A stretch of DNA of 39,263 nt, taken from the NCBI GenBank assembly GCA_036651815.1, contig JAVVXB010000028.1:1-39263 (forward strand). Reading direction: 5' to 3'. The position numbers were made by a program, and so were the translations under genes. This DNA is from JAVVXB01 sp036651815. Its GTDB lineage: Bacteria; Bacillota; Clostridia; Christensenellales; CAG-138. Of the stretch, positions 15,965 to 24,041 are shown piece after piece. Within the stretch, counting starts at the first letter, position 1. Each line of letters starts with the position of its first letter. The notes beneath the pieces are model-generated. The model saw only the letters and a list, made by a program, of their open reading frames with translations, searched no databases and was not told the DNA's origin.

Positions 15965-15993
15965 ATCATACATATTTCAATTCATTATGTCAA
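15965..15993 (-). promoter_or_regulatory. Strong sigma-A promoter of the URO-D operon
   Basis: On the minus strand a perfect TTGACA (15988-15993), 17 bases and TATGAT (15965-15970) precede the operon. It is bracketed by operator-like sites at 15940-15953 and 16012-16023. Confidence 0.75.
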
Positions 15994-16011
15994 TATCATT
16001 CTATAATAGAC

Positions 16012-16023
16012 TAATCGTTTTTC
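16012..16023 (-). promoter_or_regulatory. Operator-like site upstream of the URO-D promoter
   Basis: On the minus strand it reads GAAAAACGATTA, matching the site at 15940-15953 in 11 of 12 core positions. The centres are 71 bases apart, with the promoter between them, a layout suited to looping or dual-site repression. Confidence 0.45.
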
Positions 16024-16096
16024 ACATACAGTATAAAATCATTTTTGCCCGTATAACAGATCGAAGTGATTATCCGTTTGTTTACGAAGATGTAGG

Positions 16097-16140
16097 CTGA
16101 AGTCCATAAATAATAAGCTGCCGCATAAAAGCGGCAGCTT
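16097..16140 (-). terminator. Intrinsic terminator of the LacI gene with flanking CTGAAGTCCATAA
   Basis: A perfect 10-bp stem (AAGCTGCCGC 16115-16124 with GCGGCAGCTT 16131-16140) lies 17 bases after the LacI stop. On the minus strand it is followed by ATTATTTATGG and the 13-base string also found beside the hairpin at 3694-3750. Confidence 0.7.
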
Positions 16141-16157
16141 GGTTGCGTAACTGCGTA

Positions 16158-17216
16158 TTACAGAAAGCCGCGAATGTTGTTATGCAATGCTATGCCGACA
16201 TTTAATTCGGTGATCTCTGGAACCTTCCCTTCGTCCGTGACTAGATTATACAAATATTTTAGTCCAAGATACCCTTGCTCCCGCGGGTTCTGATAAAGTG
16301 TTGCCGTCAGTGTATTTGAATCGAAATACGGAAGCAACTCCTCGTATACATCCGCACCAATCACCTTTATTCTTCCTGAAAGTCCCATCTGCTGTACCGT
16401 TTTACATGCAATTAGGGTTCCGCGAGCATTGTTGCAGTATATGCCAAAAATATCGTCAAAAGCAATCAGATACCGCTCTATACGCTCCGCCAGCCGATCC
16501 AAATCAAAAAATTCATACACCTCCAGAATATCAATCTGTTGTGCGCGCCGATGTATTTCGTCCAGAAATCCATGGGCATTCAGCCGATGATTCGCCAATT
16601 CTCTGTTGCCGCCCAGCAAAAGAACCTGCCCCGTTGGCGGCATATAAAGACTGCACATCAGCTCAGCCGCAACCCGGCCAGCACCATCCGCATTATCCCC
16701 AATAAAGGCGTGGCGAGTACTGTTATAGGCATCGCTGTTGGCAGTGACAACCTTGATCCCTTGGTCGGTAAACATTTTAATTTCTTCAGTTAATCCATGC
16801 TCCGATACGGAAGTCAAAAGCAACCCGTCAATATTCTCGCCGCGCTCGGCGAAGATGTTTCGCAGCAAGTTCGATTGCTCCTCCCGTTGCAGTTCCGGAG
16901 TAAAATACTTGGTCAGCTGCACATTGAATGCCCGAAGCTCCTCCGCGCATTCGTCCACCCCTCGATTGATATATTGATAGAAATATCGGCTGAATTCACG
17001 CGGCTCCACACCTGCAAACACTAACTGAATCGGTCTACGCTTCAATGCTGAGGCAGCACGGTTGAGCCGGAAATCATTTTTTTCAATATAGTCCAGCACC
17101 CGCTGGCGAGTTGCCCTGCTGATACCCTTCTTGTCGTAGATAGCCTTGTGCACGGTCGTGAGTGAGACGCCCAGTGCAGCGGCAATGTCCTTGATGGTTA
17201 CAATCTGATTATTCAT
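16158..17216 (-). CDS. LacI-family transcriptional regulator 1
   Basis: This 352-residue protein has an N-terminal LacI helix-turn-helix (VTIKDIAAALGVSLTTVHKAI, about 5-27) with the hinge region ending near residue 60, and a periplasmic-binding-protein-like ligand domain (about 64-345). It is full length and intact. It lies upstream of and in the same direction as the URO-D operon, with its terminator and that operon's promoter between them. Two CG-centred operator-like sites flank the operon promoter. It most likely represses the two URO-D-fold genes in response to a sugar or related metabolite. The motif HKA in the recognition helix, instead of the common SRA, suggests its own operator specificity. 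Confidence 0.93.
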   Translation of the reverse strand: MNNQIVTIKDIAAALGVSLTTVHKAIYDKKGISRATRQRVLDYIEKNDFRLNRAASALKRRPIQLVFAGVEPREFSRYFYQYINRGVDECAEELRAFNVQLTKYFTPELQREEQSNLLRNIFAERGENIDGLLLTSVSEHGLTEEIKMFTDQGIKVVTANSDAYNSTRHAFIGDNADGAGRVAAELMCSLYMPPTGQVLLLGGNRELANHRLNAHGFLDEIHRRAQQIDILEVYEFFDLDRLAERIERYLIAFDDIFGIYCNNARGTLIACKTVQQMGLSGRIKVIGADVYEELLPYFDSNTLTATLYQNPREQGYLGLKYLYNLVTDEGKVPEITELNVGIALHNNIRGFL

Positions 17217-17908
17217 GAAATCGCTTCCTCTCCGGAAACCATTGTTCCAAAAACAACGATTCCTATAAAATCAAATCCAATTGATGCGCATGTGCAGGTT
17301 CATTCTCCGAGTTGGCAATCCTTATGGGTAATATGTTGCCGTTAAATTCAACCGCACATGAAAAGGAAAACAGGTAGCGGATGACAATTGGTGTCAGCAG
17401 TCGGCCTATGAGCGCCGCAAAGATCCAGATCCACTGCAACAGTTAATCCCTGAGAAATGAACAGTGAAATACTTTCCAAAGCAGGGGTTCTCCTAAACCA
17501 AACAGATAATCGAAGTGTCATCATGCAGACAAGTGCGTCATGGAACACTAGTGGAGCGCATTACGCCCTTTTTGAATGCCACAGATTGTCCACGCTTTTA
17601 TCGCTGCTGCTATTCAATCATTGGCGTCCACCCTAAGCTTATCGTTTTACAGTTGTAGTCTCGCCGATAAACCGCTTTGCACGAACACGGATTGCGTTCA
17701 TTTTTTAGGAACTTTCCGATTTGATCGTTCTCCCTATTGGTATGATAATAAAGGAAATAGAAAAAAAACGCAAGGCGTGCATCTGCTGATGTCCCCGTAT
17801 GTTGAGTACAGCACATAGCAAGAGAAGACGAAGCGGGAATTGTTTTGGGACATCATGAATAGAATTATTTCTTAGACAAACTGAATTGCAATAATCATGC
17901 TCTTATAT

Positions 17909-18184
17909 TCAAGCGACAAACGTGAGACGCCATCCAATCGGAATCAAAAAGATGTTGTAACTGTATCTATTGCAACCGTGGTTCAACCGATTTAGTGAAG
18001 GCGCGAACGTATCATTTTCGGTAGCTACGTCATGCGTAAGCTCACGGGCGTTCACATTCATGCAGAACAAGTGCCAGTTGTTACCGTCTTGCTATATTTT
18101 GACTTCTATCACCGCAGCATCCTCTGGGCAATGTAGCTCAATCTCGCAAAGATAGACCAACGAAACATCAAATGCCTTATGTTT
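17909..18184 (-). pseudogene. Possible decayed coding fragment with an internal stop
   Basis: One minus-strand frame reads protein-like from about 18184 to 17909 (for example AFDVSLVYLCEIELHCPEDA, then NNWHLFCMNVNARELTHD) with a single in-frame TAG at 18092-18094. There is no start codon with a ribosome binding site. The family is not recognised. Confidence 0.25.
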
Positions 18185-18658
18185 TCATTGCGTCACACAA
18201 CGTTTTGCAGTTATGTGGCTTTTGCGTTTGAATGGAGTGCAACACACAAGGAGGAAACCATTCAAAGCAACTTGCCCAGTGGAGGTTACTTATGGAATTC
18301 ACCTTGGAGAATTCACTTATGGGCATCAACGGTATGGTGCGGCTACGCCGCCCTTGACATCCGTCTTCACCGCTGTTGTTTTGTAAATAAAGCGGCGAAA
18401 GCGGTTAGCCTGCTGCCGTCAATCAATTTTTTGTTTTATTTTACACTTCTGTTGGCTGTTAACGCATCATTTTTGATTGATCCCATTGGTAGAAAAAACG
18501 GTTGTTTGATGCTTGCCCTTACGTAAGGTTTTTCCGGTTTCGTTGTTTTTTCTTGCACTTATTTTACCGTGAACGATTGCGTATATCCCCGTTTTATTTG
18601 AGGTTTTCAGTGGTTCCGTGTCATTGTTTAACGTGAGTTAACCCGGCCACGTTTACAG

Positions 18659-18690
18659 TCAAGACCACCCGCTTTCACGGGTGGTCTTGA
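18659..18690. repeat. Perfect 13-bp hairpin with ACCACCCG/CGGGTGGT core
   Basis: Arms 18659-18671 and 18678-18690 are perfectly complementary around a six-base loop. The inner part resembles the end hairpins of the IS200-type element at 2975-2993 and 3644-3660. It lies 115 bases downstream of the RsgI-like gene and may also act as its terminator, though no T-run follows. Confidence 0.45.
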
Positions 18691-18804
18691 TGATGTGTTT
18701 TAACGGATTAACTTATTTTTTCAGACACCCCACTGTCGTTGCGTCGTTATGGAAGCGACTAGCCGCATAACAATATAAAACTATCGCACAACGCCCGACT
18801 GTAC

Positions 18805-19767
18805 TTATTCAGAATCTTCCGTTTCAGTAGGCTCATTGCCTGCGTCCTCAGTATCCTTTGCGGCATCTTTTGCTTCTTCTGCTGCATCGTTTTTCATTTT
18901 AGAGGCCTCTGCAGCGTCATCTTTTTCTTTTTCAGCCAGTTGTTCAGCTTCTTCGACGGCATCTCTTTCCGCTTCTTCCGCTAGCTCTTTTGCCTCAGCC
19001 TCTGCATCCTTTTGCTTTTCAGCAGCCTCTGCAAGGGCATCTCTTTCTTTTTCGGCCATTTCTGCAGCTTCCTCGGCAGCGTCTTTTGCAACGTCCTCCG
19101 CATCTTCAGCGGCATCGGCAGCATCTTCAGCAGCGTCTTCCAGCGCGTCGATACGTTCGATCTCGGCCATAATATCCTTCACAGATTTTGTGAGCCATTC
19201 CTCTGCCACAATGTTCGCATCCGGAGATTCGCTCATAAGTTCCTGCACCAACAACAGTTTTCCCGGCGTCACACCCAAAGCCTTGGCTTCGTCAAGCTGC
19301 GCCTGATTCACGGTCATGGTTTCCACCGACACATTTTGATGATTATCCGCACATTGCGTTGTAACGACTTCCTTAAGAAATTCCGCTAAGTTTTTTGTAG
19401 TAATAGGCTCCTTGCCAGATGTGGCAATGACGATACCGCCCGGGGCATTTCCATCGAAGTATCCCTTCGCAGTGATTTCGTTCAATGTTAGCTTGATTGC
19501 CTCATTGATGGTATTATTGTTCAGGTCCTTCAGGTTCATTTCCTGCAAAATTTCCGCACCGTCCTCATTCACTGCACGGACAGTTAGCACACGTCCGAAT
19601 GTGTTGAGGGTATACTCGATGGATGGATTCACGTCCATGCTGACATAGGCCGTAGGCGCCATGTAGGCGTAAGTGCTGCCGCCTAAGATACCAAGGAGTG
19701 CGAAGCATGCCGTTGCTGTGAGAATGCGCCCGATCAGTTTCTTTTTTGTAATAGCGAATTCTTTCAT
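18805..19767 (-). CDS. RsgI-type extracytoplasmic domain protein with acidic coiled-coil tail
   Basis: This 320-residue protein has an N-terminal membrane anchor or signal (about 11-36) followed by YVSMDVNPSIEYTLNTFGRV, the hallmark of the extracytoplasmic domain of RsgI-like anti-sigma factors (about 38-200). The usual cytoplasmic N-terminal anti-sigma domain is missing, as only about ten basic residues precede the helix. The last third (about 205-320) is an Ala/Glu/Asp/Lys-rich low-complexity stretch that should form a long acidic helix or coiled coil. The ATG at 19767 follows GGAAGGTGAT; upstream in-frame starts lack such sites. There is no sigma gene next to it. It may be a secreted or anchored sensing or structural protein instead of a true anti-sigma factor. 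Confidence 0.8.
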   Translation of the reverse strand: MKEFAITKKKLIGRILTATACFALLGILGGSTYAYMAPTAYVSMDVNPSIEYTLNTFGRVLTVRAVNEDGAEILQEMNLKDLNNNTINEAIKLTLNEITAKGYFDGNAPGGIVIATSGKEPITTKNLAEFLKEVVTTQCADNHQNVSVETMTVNQAQLDEAKALGVTPGKLLLVQELMSESPDANIVAEEWLTKSVKDIMAEIERIDALEDAAEDAADAAEDAEDVAKDAAEEAAEMAEKERDALAEAAEKQKDAEAEAKELAEEAERDAVEEAEQLAEKEKDDAAEASKMKNDAAEEAKDAAKDTEDAGNEPTETEDSE

Positions 19768-20593
19768 TCGTATCACCTTCCTTACTATAATTTTCTTGTT
19801 GGTTTTCCATTGTCGGGAATGACTGCATCTTTCGAAAAGCATCTTTCCCCGTCATTAAATACTTTCGGCGTTATCGATATTTTTTTCGGGGTAGACCCAA
19901 AATATGATTTGCTGATGTAAATTGGCCAAATAGTGCTTTGTTCAGGACATGGTTGCAAAGCAAATACTACATAGGACGACTTAAAGGTGAAGTTGTTACC
20001 GCTCTGAATATTTAAAAAAGAGACGCCTCCCCACCATAACAGCATGGATTCGTCTCTTTTTCGAATACTCTTTTCGGAGATATTCTTCATATAAGATACC
20101 ACACACATTTTGTCAACACGGTGCAGCGCGTGCGGCGTTTATACCCCGATGAACGAAGAAGCAGGACAAATAGCGAAAGGTTCACAAGGCGAGAAAATAT
20201 GCAATATGATTGCGACGTTGGATCATCAGCCGGTTCAGCACCATCATCAGTCTGGTTTTAGACGGTTGAAAGGACGTTCTGAGAATTTTAGCCGGAAAAA
20301 ATGAAAGCACCAATTTCTGGGCGACGGTGCTCAGCAACCTAAAATCTGAGACGTTGAAGATATTTTTATCGCCTGCACGGATAATCTGACAAGCTTTTCA
20401 GTCGCTATGAAAGCGGTATACCCGTAAATGGAAATACAGAGCTGTAGCATCCATCAACTCCGCAATTCGAGAAAGAAACCACAGCCGAGGCTGATTATTC
20501 TTGCAGTGATCGTATACAGCCAGCCTGCATGCAATTGTTTGATAGCAAATCTATCCCGAAATGTCCATTGCGATTGCCAACCTTACTTGGCTT
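19768..20593. other. Intergenic region of about 0.8 kb without a convincing gene
   Basis: Apart from the hairpin at 20016-20060 I see no gene-like frame. The plus-strand frame at 20110-20304 lacks a ribosome binding site and has unusual composition. The minus-strand frame at 19785-20108 runs through the terminator hairpin. Confidence 0.5.
20016..20060 (-). terminator. Strong hairpin terminator or leader attenuator
   Basis: AAAAGAGACG (20016-20025) pairs with CGTCTCTTTT (20051-20060), with an inner CCAT/ATGG stem. On the minus strand it ends in six T. It lies about 530 bases after the NagB-like gene and 250 bases before the RsgI-like gene, so it ends the former's transcript or sits in the latter's leader. 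Confidence 0.6.
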
Positions 20594-21355
20594 TTATGGA
20601 TGGTATTTACGGATTAATTCCGCGTTGCTCCCACTTGACGAATCTCTGTCAACAAACAAATGAAAATCAGGGTGCGTTTTCAAGCAACTGGCAGGCACCA
20701 TCTCATCTGCATATTCAGCCGCTAGTACCTTCCTGATCGCATCAGCCTTGACTTTATAAGGTACGGGAGAAACAATGGTCTGGCATTGCATAATCTGATA
20801 TGGCGTCATGGTGATTGCCTGTCTGGGCACGTCATTGAGCGTTGCAAACCATCCTTCCCCCACTTGTTGACGCTTGCACTGTTCATCCAAGTCGACGACA
20901 ATGTATGCATCTTGGATATCAAAGTTTGCTGGAGGATCATTAAATGCAATGTGACAATTCTCACCGATGCCAATCACCCCGACATCAATTGTATCCTCAC
21001 GCAGGCGCTTTGTCAGCATTGCAATGTTCTGATGGATGTCACCCTCTCCGTTAACAAACACTGCTTCCTTGAGTCCATTAGCTTTGGTAACAAAACGCTC
21101 TTTTAAATATTTGCGGAAAGAAGCAGCGTGGCTCTCCTGTAAGCCCACATATTCATCTAAATGGAACATCGTTACCCGGCCCCAATCCACATCTTCTTTG
21201 ACAAGCGCCGCAATGGTGTCGAACTGCGAGGCACCGGTGGACAGGACAATCCTGGCATATCCACGCCGTTGAATCGCGCCATTCATTTTCTCTGCGATCA
21301 TTTTTGCCGCTCTGGCACCAAGATCTTCTTTTGTCATCGCTATATCGAAATTCAT
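20594..21355 (-). CDS. Glucosamine-6-phosphate deaminase/6-phosphogluconolactonase-family protein (NagB-like)
   Basis: This 253-residue protein has the NagB fold. Motifs visible are LSTGAS (38-43, phosphate loop), MFHLDEYVGL and IGIGENCHIAFNDP, plus TMTPYQIMQ. Compared with classic NagB (VDGHIAFNEP) the catalytic Asp is Asn, Gly is Cys and the Glu is Asp. The ENxHIAFNDP form occurs in a side branch of NagB-like proteins, so substrate may differ from glucosamine 6-phosphate. GAGG lies 11 bases before the ATG. It lies about 115 bases downstream of the C45-family gene on the same strand, so the two are probably co-transcribed. Together with the ABC transporter upstream they suggest use of an amino sugar or other acylated sugar. 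Confidence 0.85.
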   Translation of the reverse strand: MNFDIAMTKEDLGARAAKMIAEKMNGAIQRRGYARIVLSTGASQFDTIAALVKEDVDWGRVTMFHLDEYVGLQESHAASFRKYLKERFVTKANGLKEAVFVNGEGDIHQNIAMLTKRLREDTIDVGVIGIGENCHIAFNDPPANFDIQDAYIVVDLDEQCKRQQVGEGWFATLNDVPRQAITMTPYQIMQCQTIVSPVPYKVKADAIRKVLAAEYADEMVPASCLKTHPDFHLFVDRDSSSGSNAELIRKYHP

Positions 21356-21469
21356 GTTGTCATTGCCTCATATTAATATTTTATTGAAACTGTGCGCCGA
21401 ATATCATGCGCAAATTGGAGTGCTCAACGTATACATACCGATCACATTTTTTCTAGGGATACATTTCAA

Positions 21470-22498
21470 TTATGACATTTTCCATTGTTGAAACGCAGAT
21501 TCGCATGGTCTGCCGTCACACACCCAGACCGAAAGCAACTCGGGAACCCAAATTGTTGCATACATGGTCTCGCAGCACGACGAATGATTGCAAATGCTCC
21601 CGCTTTCCTCATGCGATTGAATGAGCCGCATCATATCGTCTATTGTTCGAGGGGTGCCACAATCTGATAGTTTTTGTTGCAATAATTGAAAACGCTCCAG
21701 CGAATTTTGATAATACCAAATATCATAATCATATTTTGCAGCCATTTCAGGAATCACGTAGTGATTGGTTGCATAGCCAACCAAATCTTGAATTTCACGT
21801 TGCGCCATGTGGGTATTTCCGCATTCCGCAACAACTGCTCGTCCGCTCCTGTCAATTAGCGTAACATTTAGACCCAAGCGATAGAACCGATGCTCTTGTA
21901 GAAAAGCAATCGCAGCATCAATACTGTCACAATTCTGCAAGACATAATGGAGCAATGTCATTCTTTCCAAGTCGCCAATTTGTTTGTTTTTTTCGATTGC
22001 AGAGTTCGATCCAATACACAGCCCTTTTTCATTGATGCCCGCTTCACATTTTAACGTCCCGATCTTACCAAGAAACAGGCTGTGATAGCCTGCATCCGGC
22101 TCAATTTCTGATAAGAAATAATCTGCAACTTGAAATGGCTCAATATCCGTCGTCTTCCCCAGTATTGTCCCGAAGTCGGTACCGCGAAATGTGATGCTTG
22201 TGCAGCAGCTATGCTTGCTTTCTCCACATAGCTGAACAATTTCTTCCCAGTTGTTGAGCATCAAGGCTTGATCAAATTCCATGCCGCTGCCCTCAGCAAT
22301 TCCCCGGAGCTCATCGACTGCATACGGAAGTAAATGTTCCATTTTAACCTTTATGTCGTAGCATATCTCTTTTAACCTTGCGGTTTCCATTTCGAAGTTG
22401 CAGTGCTGTAAATATGCCCTCTGAATTTCCGTTTTAAAGTGTTGTCCATGTAAAAAACCAATCTGATAGGAAGTCCCAGCCGAACGAAAATATTGCAT
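21470..22498 (-). CDS. C45-family peptidase / acyltransferase-like Ntn hydrolase
   Basis: This 342-residue protein belongs to the C45 family (acyl-CoA:6-aminopenicillanate acyltransferase-like, Ntn hydrolases). The start GTSYQIGFLHGQ is typical. The HSCCTSI stretch at about 97-102 contains the nucleophilic Cys (probably Cys99) released by self-cleavage. Downstream segments GINEKGLCIGSNS and ATNHYVIPEM also fit. Such enzymes cleave or transfer amide-linked acyl groups. No signal peptide is seen, so it should act in the cytoplasm. GAGGTATATGT precedes the ATG at 22498, and TTGAGA-N16-TATAGG about 30-60 bases upstream is a candidate promoter. In this cluster it might remove an N-acyl group from an imported sugar before the NagB-like enzyme acts; this is inference. 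Confidence 0.85.
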   Translation of the reverse strand: MQYFRSAGTSYQIGFLHGQHFKTEIQRAYLQHCNFEMETARLKEICYDIKVKMEHLLPYAVDELRGIAEGSGMEFDQALMLNNWEEIVQLCGESKHSCCTSITFRGTDFGTILGKTTDIEPFQVADYFLSEIEPDAGYHSLFLGKIGTLKCEAGINEKGLCIGSNSAIEKNKQIGDLERMTLLHYVLQNCDSIDAAIAFLQEHRFYRLGLNVTLIDRSGRAVVAECGNTHMAQREIQDLVGYATNHYVIPEMAAKYDYDIWYYQNSLERFQLLQQKLSDCGTPRTIDDMMRLIQSHEESGSICNHSSCCETMYATIWVPELLSVWVCDGRPCESAFQQWKMS

Positions 22499-22871
22499 AC
22501 ATATACCTCATCTCAAATTACTTTTGCCTATAGAAATATGAATTGCTTTCTCAACAAAATGCTGATTCATCAATTGAGTTGTGATCAATTGCAAATACAG
22601 TCGTGATAGCATATTCGATTTTTTTCTGTCATGCTTGCGCTTGTTTGAAAATCGTCTTAGGTTATGATTCTAAAAGCCACATCTATGGTTGGGCGAGAAT
22701 TCCGTTGTCAGTTTCCGCAGGTAATTCACAGATTTACCAAAAGTAAATCCTGAAATGGGGGTGCTGAAACAGCAGGAAAATTAACGAACCGTTCGTTTGT
22801 GGAATTTAGTAATACCCCTTCATTATTCGTGTACATTCCGAGAAATAATCATTTTTTTGCATAGCCACCCA
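22499..22871. other. Intergenic region with one operator-like palindrome
   Basis: 373 bases between the LacI gene and the C45-family gene on the same strand. The only clear structure is the 7-1-7 palindrome at 22783-22797. The promoter of the C45 gene should be in the last 60 bases. No gene is seen. Confidence 0.5.
22783..22797. promoter_or_regulatory. Perfect palindrome AACGAAC-C-GTTCGTT
   Basis: A 15-base perfect inverted repeat with a single central base, 285 bases upstream of the C45-family gene. It looks like a regulator operator. The odd-length centre is unlike the CG-centred LacI sites elsewhere in the window, so a different regulator is possible. Confidence 0.35.
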
Positions 22872-23936
22872 TTAAAGGAGGAAGATGCTGTTGATTTTTT
22901 CTCGTTCGCTGACATTGCTTTTGGTTAACACCAATGTTCGTGTGTGATAAACCATCTGCCTGATTTTTTGCTTATAATACAGATTCCGAAACAGCAGCAT
23001 CAGTGCATAGTATCCTTGTGCGAACGGATCTTGGAAAAGCGTTAAGTCAAGGATATCGTCGCGCAGCATCTCATCAATTTCTTCGTTGGCATCATATCCG
23101 AACATCAATATTTTTTTGCACGGTCTGAGCAGTCGCATTGCGCGGCCCAGCGCTATTGTCCCGAGCATATTGTTGGTGTAGATCGCGTCCGGTTGATCGA
23201 TGCAAATCGTCTCTTTTGCCAACCGCATTGTTTCTTCGGTATCATTTGGAAACAGTCGCATATCATTCAACACATAATTCTTTTTGCTTAATCGCATTTG
23301 TTTTGAAAAGACGTCCATTCGCTGTTGGTTAATGATCAATGGCGTGTCGTCCGCAAACAAAGAGATTTTCGCATTTGGCGGCAGCATTCGATCCATGAGT
23401 TCCGCCGCAAGTTTACCCGCCAGCACCCCATTTTGCCCAACAAAGCAAAGCCTCTCCCGGGATGAAAGATCATTTGTAAAAGTTACAATCGGCATTCCCT
23501 GCTTAACGATGTGCCTTGTAAAGTTGATGATTGCATTCGTCGTTACAGGTGTAAGCAATATTCCATCCACACCGGCGGCAACACATTCCTTTAGCCGTTT
23601 GAGTTGATCTTCCGAATCGTATCCATGGCAAAAATAGTATTCCAATTCCACTTTGTACTGTGCGATTTCCGAATAATACGCTTCAATTCCCTGTAGTACC
23701 ATGCAAAAATACATGTCGTTTGCGGGGCATACAACAGCAATTCGAATTTTGCTTTTCATGGGCAGCGTACTTGCAAGAATATTGGGTTGATATCTCATCT
23801 CGCGAGCTTGCAGTATCACTTTTTCCCGTGTTTTTGAATTAACCCTTCCCTTCCCGTTCAATGCAAAGCTAACCGTCGATACCGATAAGCCAGTTTGGAC
23901 TGCAATATCTTTAATTGTAACTCGTTTTTTCTCCAT
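22872..23936 (-). CDS. LacI-family transcriptional regulator 2
   Basis: This 354-residue protein has a typical LacI helix-turn-helix (VTIKDIAVQTGLSVSTVSFAL, about 6-27), hinge, and a sugar-binding-protein-like effector domain (about 60-340). The ATG at 23936 follows AGAGGG by a few bases. It lies downstream of the esterase gene of the ABC transporter operon, with an intrinsic terminator (23977-24002) in the short gap. No separate promoter is obvious in the remaining 40 bases, so it may be expressed by read-through. It is the best candidate regulator for the ABC-esterase operon and perhaps the C45/NagB pair on its other side. Confidence 0.93.
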   Translation of the reverse strand: MEKKRVTIKDIAVQTGLSVSTVSFALNGKGRVNSKTREKVILQAREMRYQPNILASTLPMKSKIRIAVVCPANDMYFCMVLQGIEAYYSEIAQYKVELEYYFCHGYDSEDQLKRLKECVAAGVDGILLTPVTTNAIINFTRHIVKQGMPIVTFTNDLSSRERLCFVGQNGVLAGKLAAELMDRMLPPNAKISLFADDTPLIINQQRMDVFSKQMRLSKKNYVLNDMRLFPNDTEETMRLAKETICIDQPDAIYTNNMLGTIALGRAMRLLRPCKKILMFGYDANEEIDEMLRDDILDLTLFQDPFAQGYYALMLLFRNLYYKQKIRQMVYHTRTLVLTKSNVSEREKINSIFLL

Positions 23937-23976
23937 AACCCTCTTGTTGATATCCCAGCATTTTTCTGAATAAAAC

Positions 23977-24002
23977 CCGCCAAGGACAAATCATCTTGGC
24001 GG
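23977..24002 (-). terminator. Intrinsic terminator after the esterase gene
   Basis: CCGCCAAG (23977-23984) and CTTGGCGG (23995-24002) form a perfect 8-bp stem with a 10-base loop, followed on the minus strand by GTTTTATT. It would stop most transcripts of the ABC-esterase operon before the LacI gene. Confidence 0.75.
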
Positions 24003-24041
24003 ATTCGCATTTCACTTTCCGGCTAAATGCTGCCAACAACG

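Larger units (their letters stand above)
17217..18804. other. 1.6-kb gene-poor region
   Basis: No gene with a good ribosome binding site and natural composition is visible. The open frames at 17348, 17576, 17970 and 18179 look like chance. A possible decayed reading frame lies at 17909-18184 on the minus strand. A short plus-strand frame of about 21 codons (18293 onward, beginning MEFTLENS) follows a good GGAGG but is too short to call. A strong hairpin is at 18659-18690. Confidence 0.5.

Noticed and set aside
13528..17589. The 12-base string GCCACAGATTGT present at two places
   Set aside because: A shared 12-mer is expected by chance several times in a window of this size and no structure accompanies it.
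18179..18526. A 115-codon plus-strand frame in the gene-poor region
   Set aside because: No start signal and Trp/Cys-rich improbable composition; likely a chance frame.
18836..19306. A 156-codon Ser/Ala-rich plus-strand frame
   Set aside because: It is the antisense shadow of the Ala/Glu/Asp-rich coil of the RsgI-like gene.
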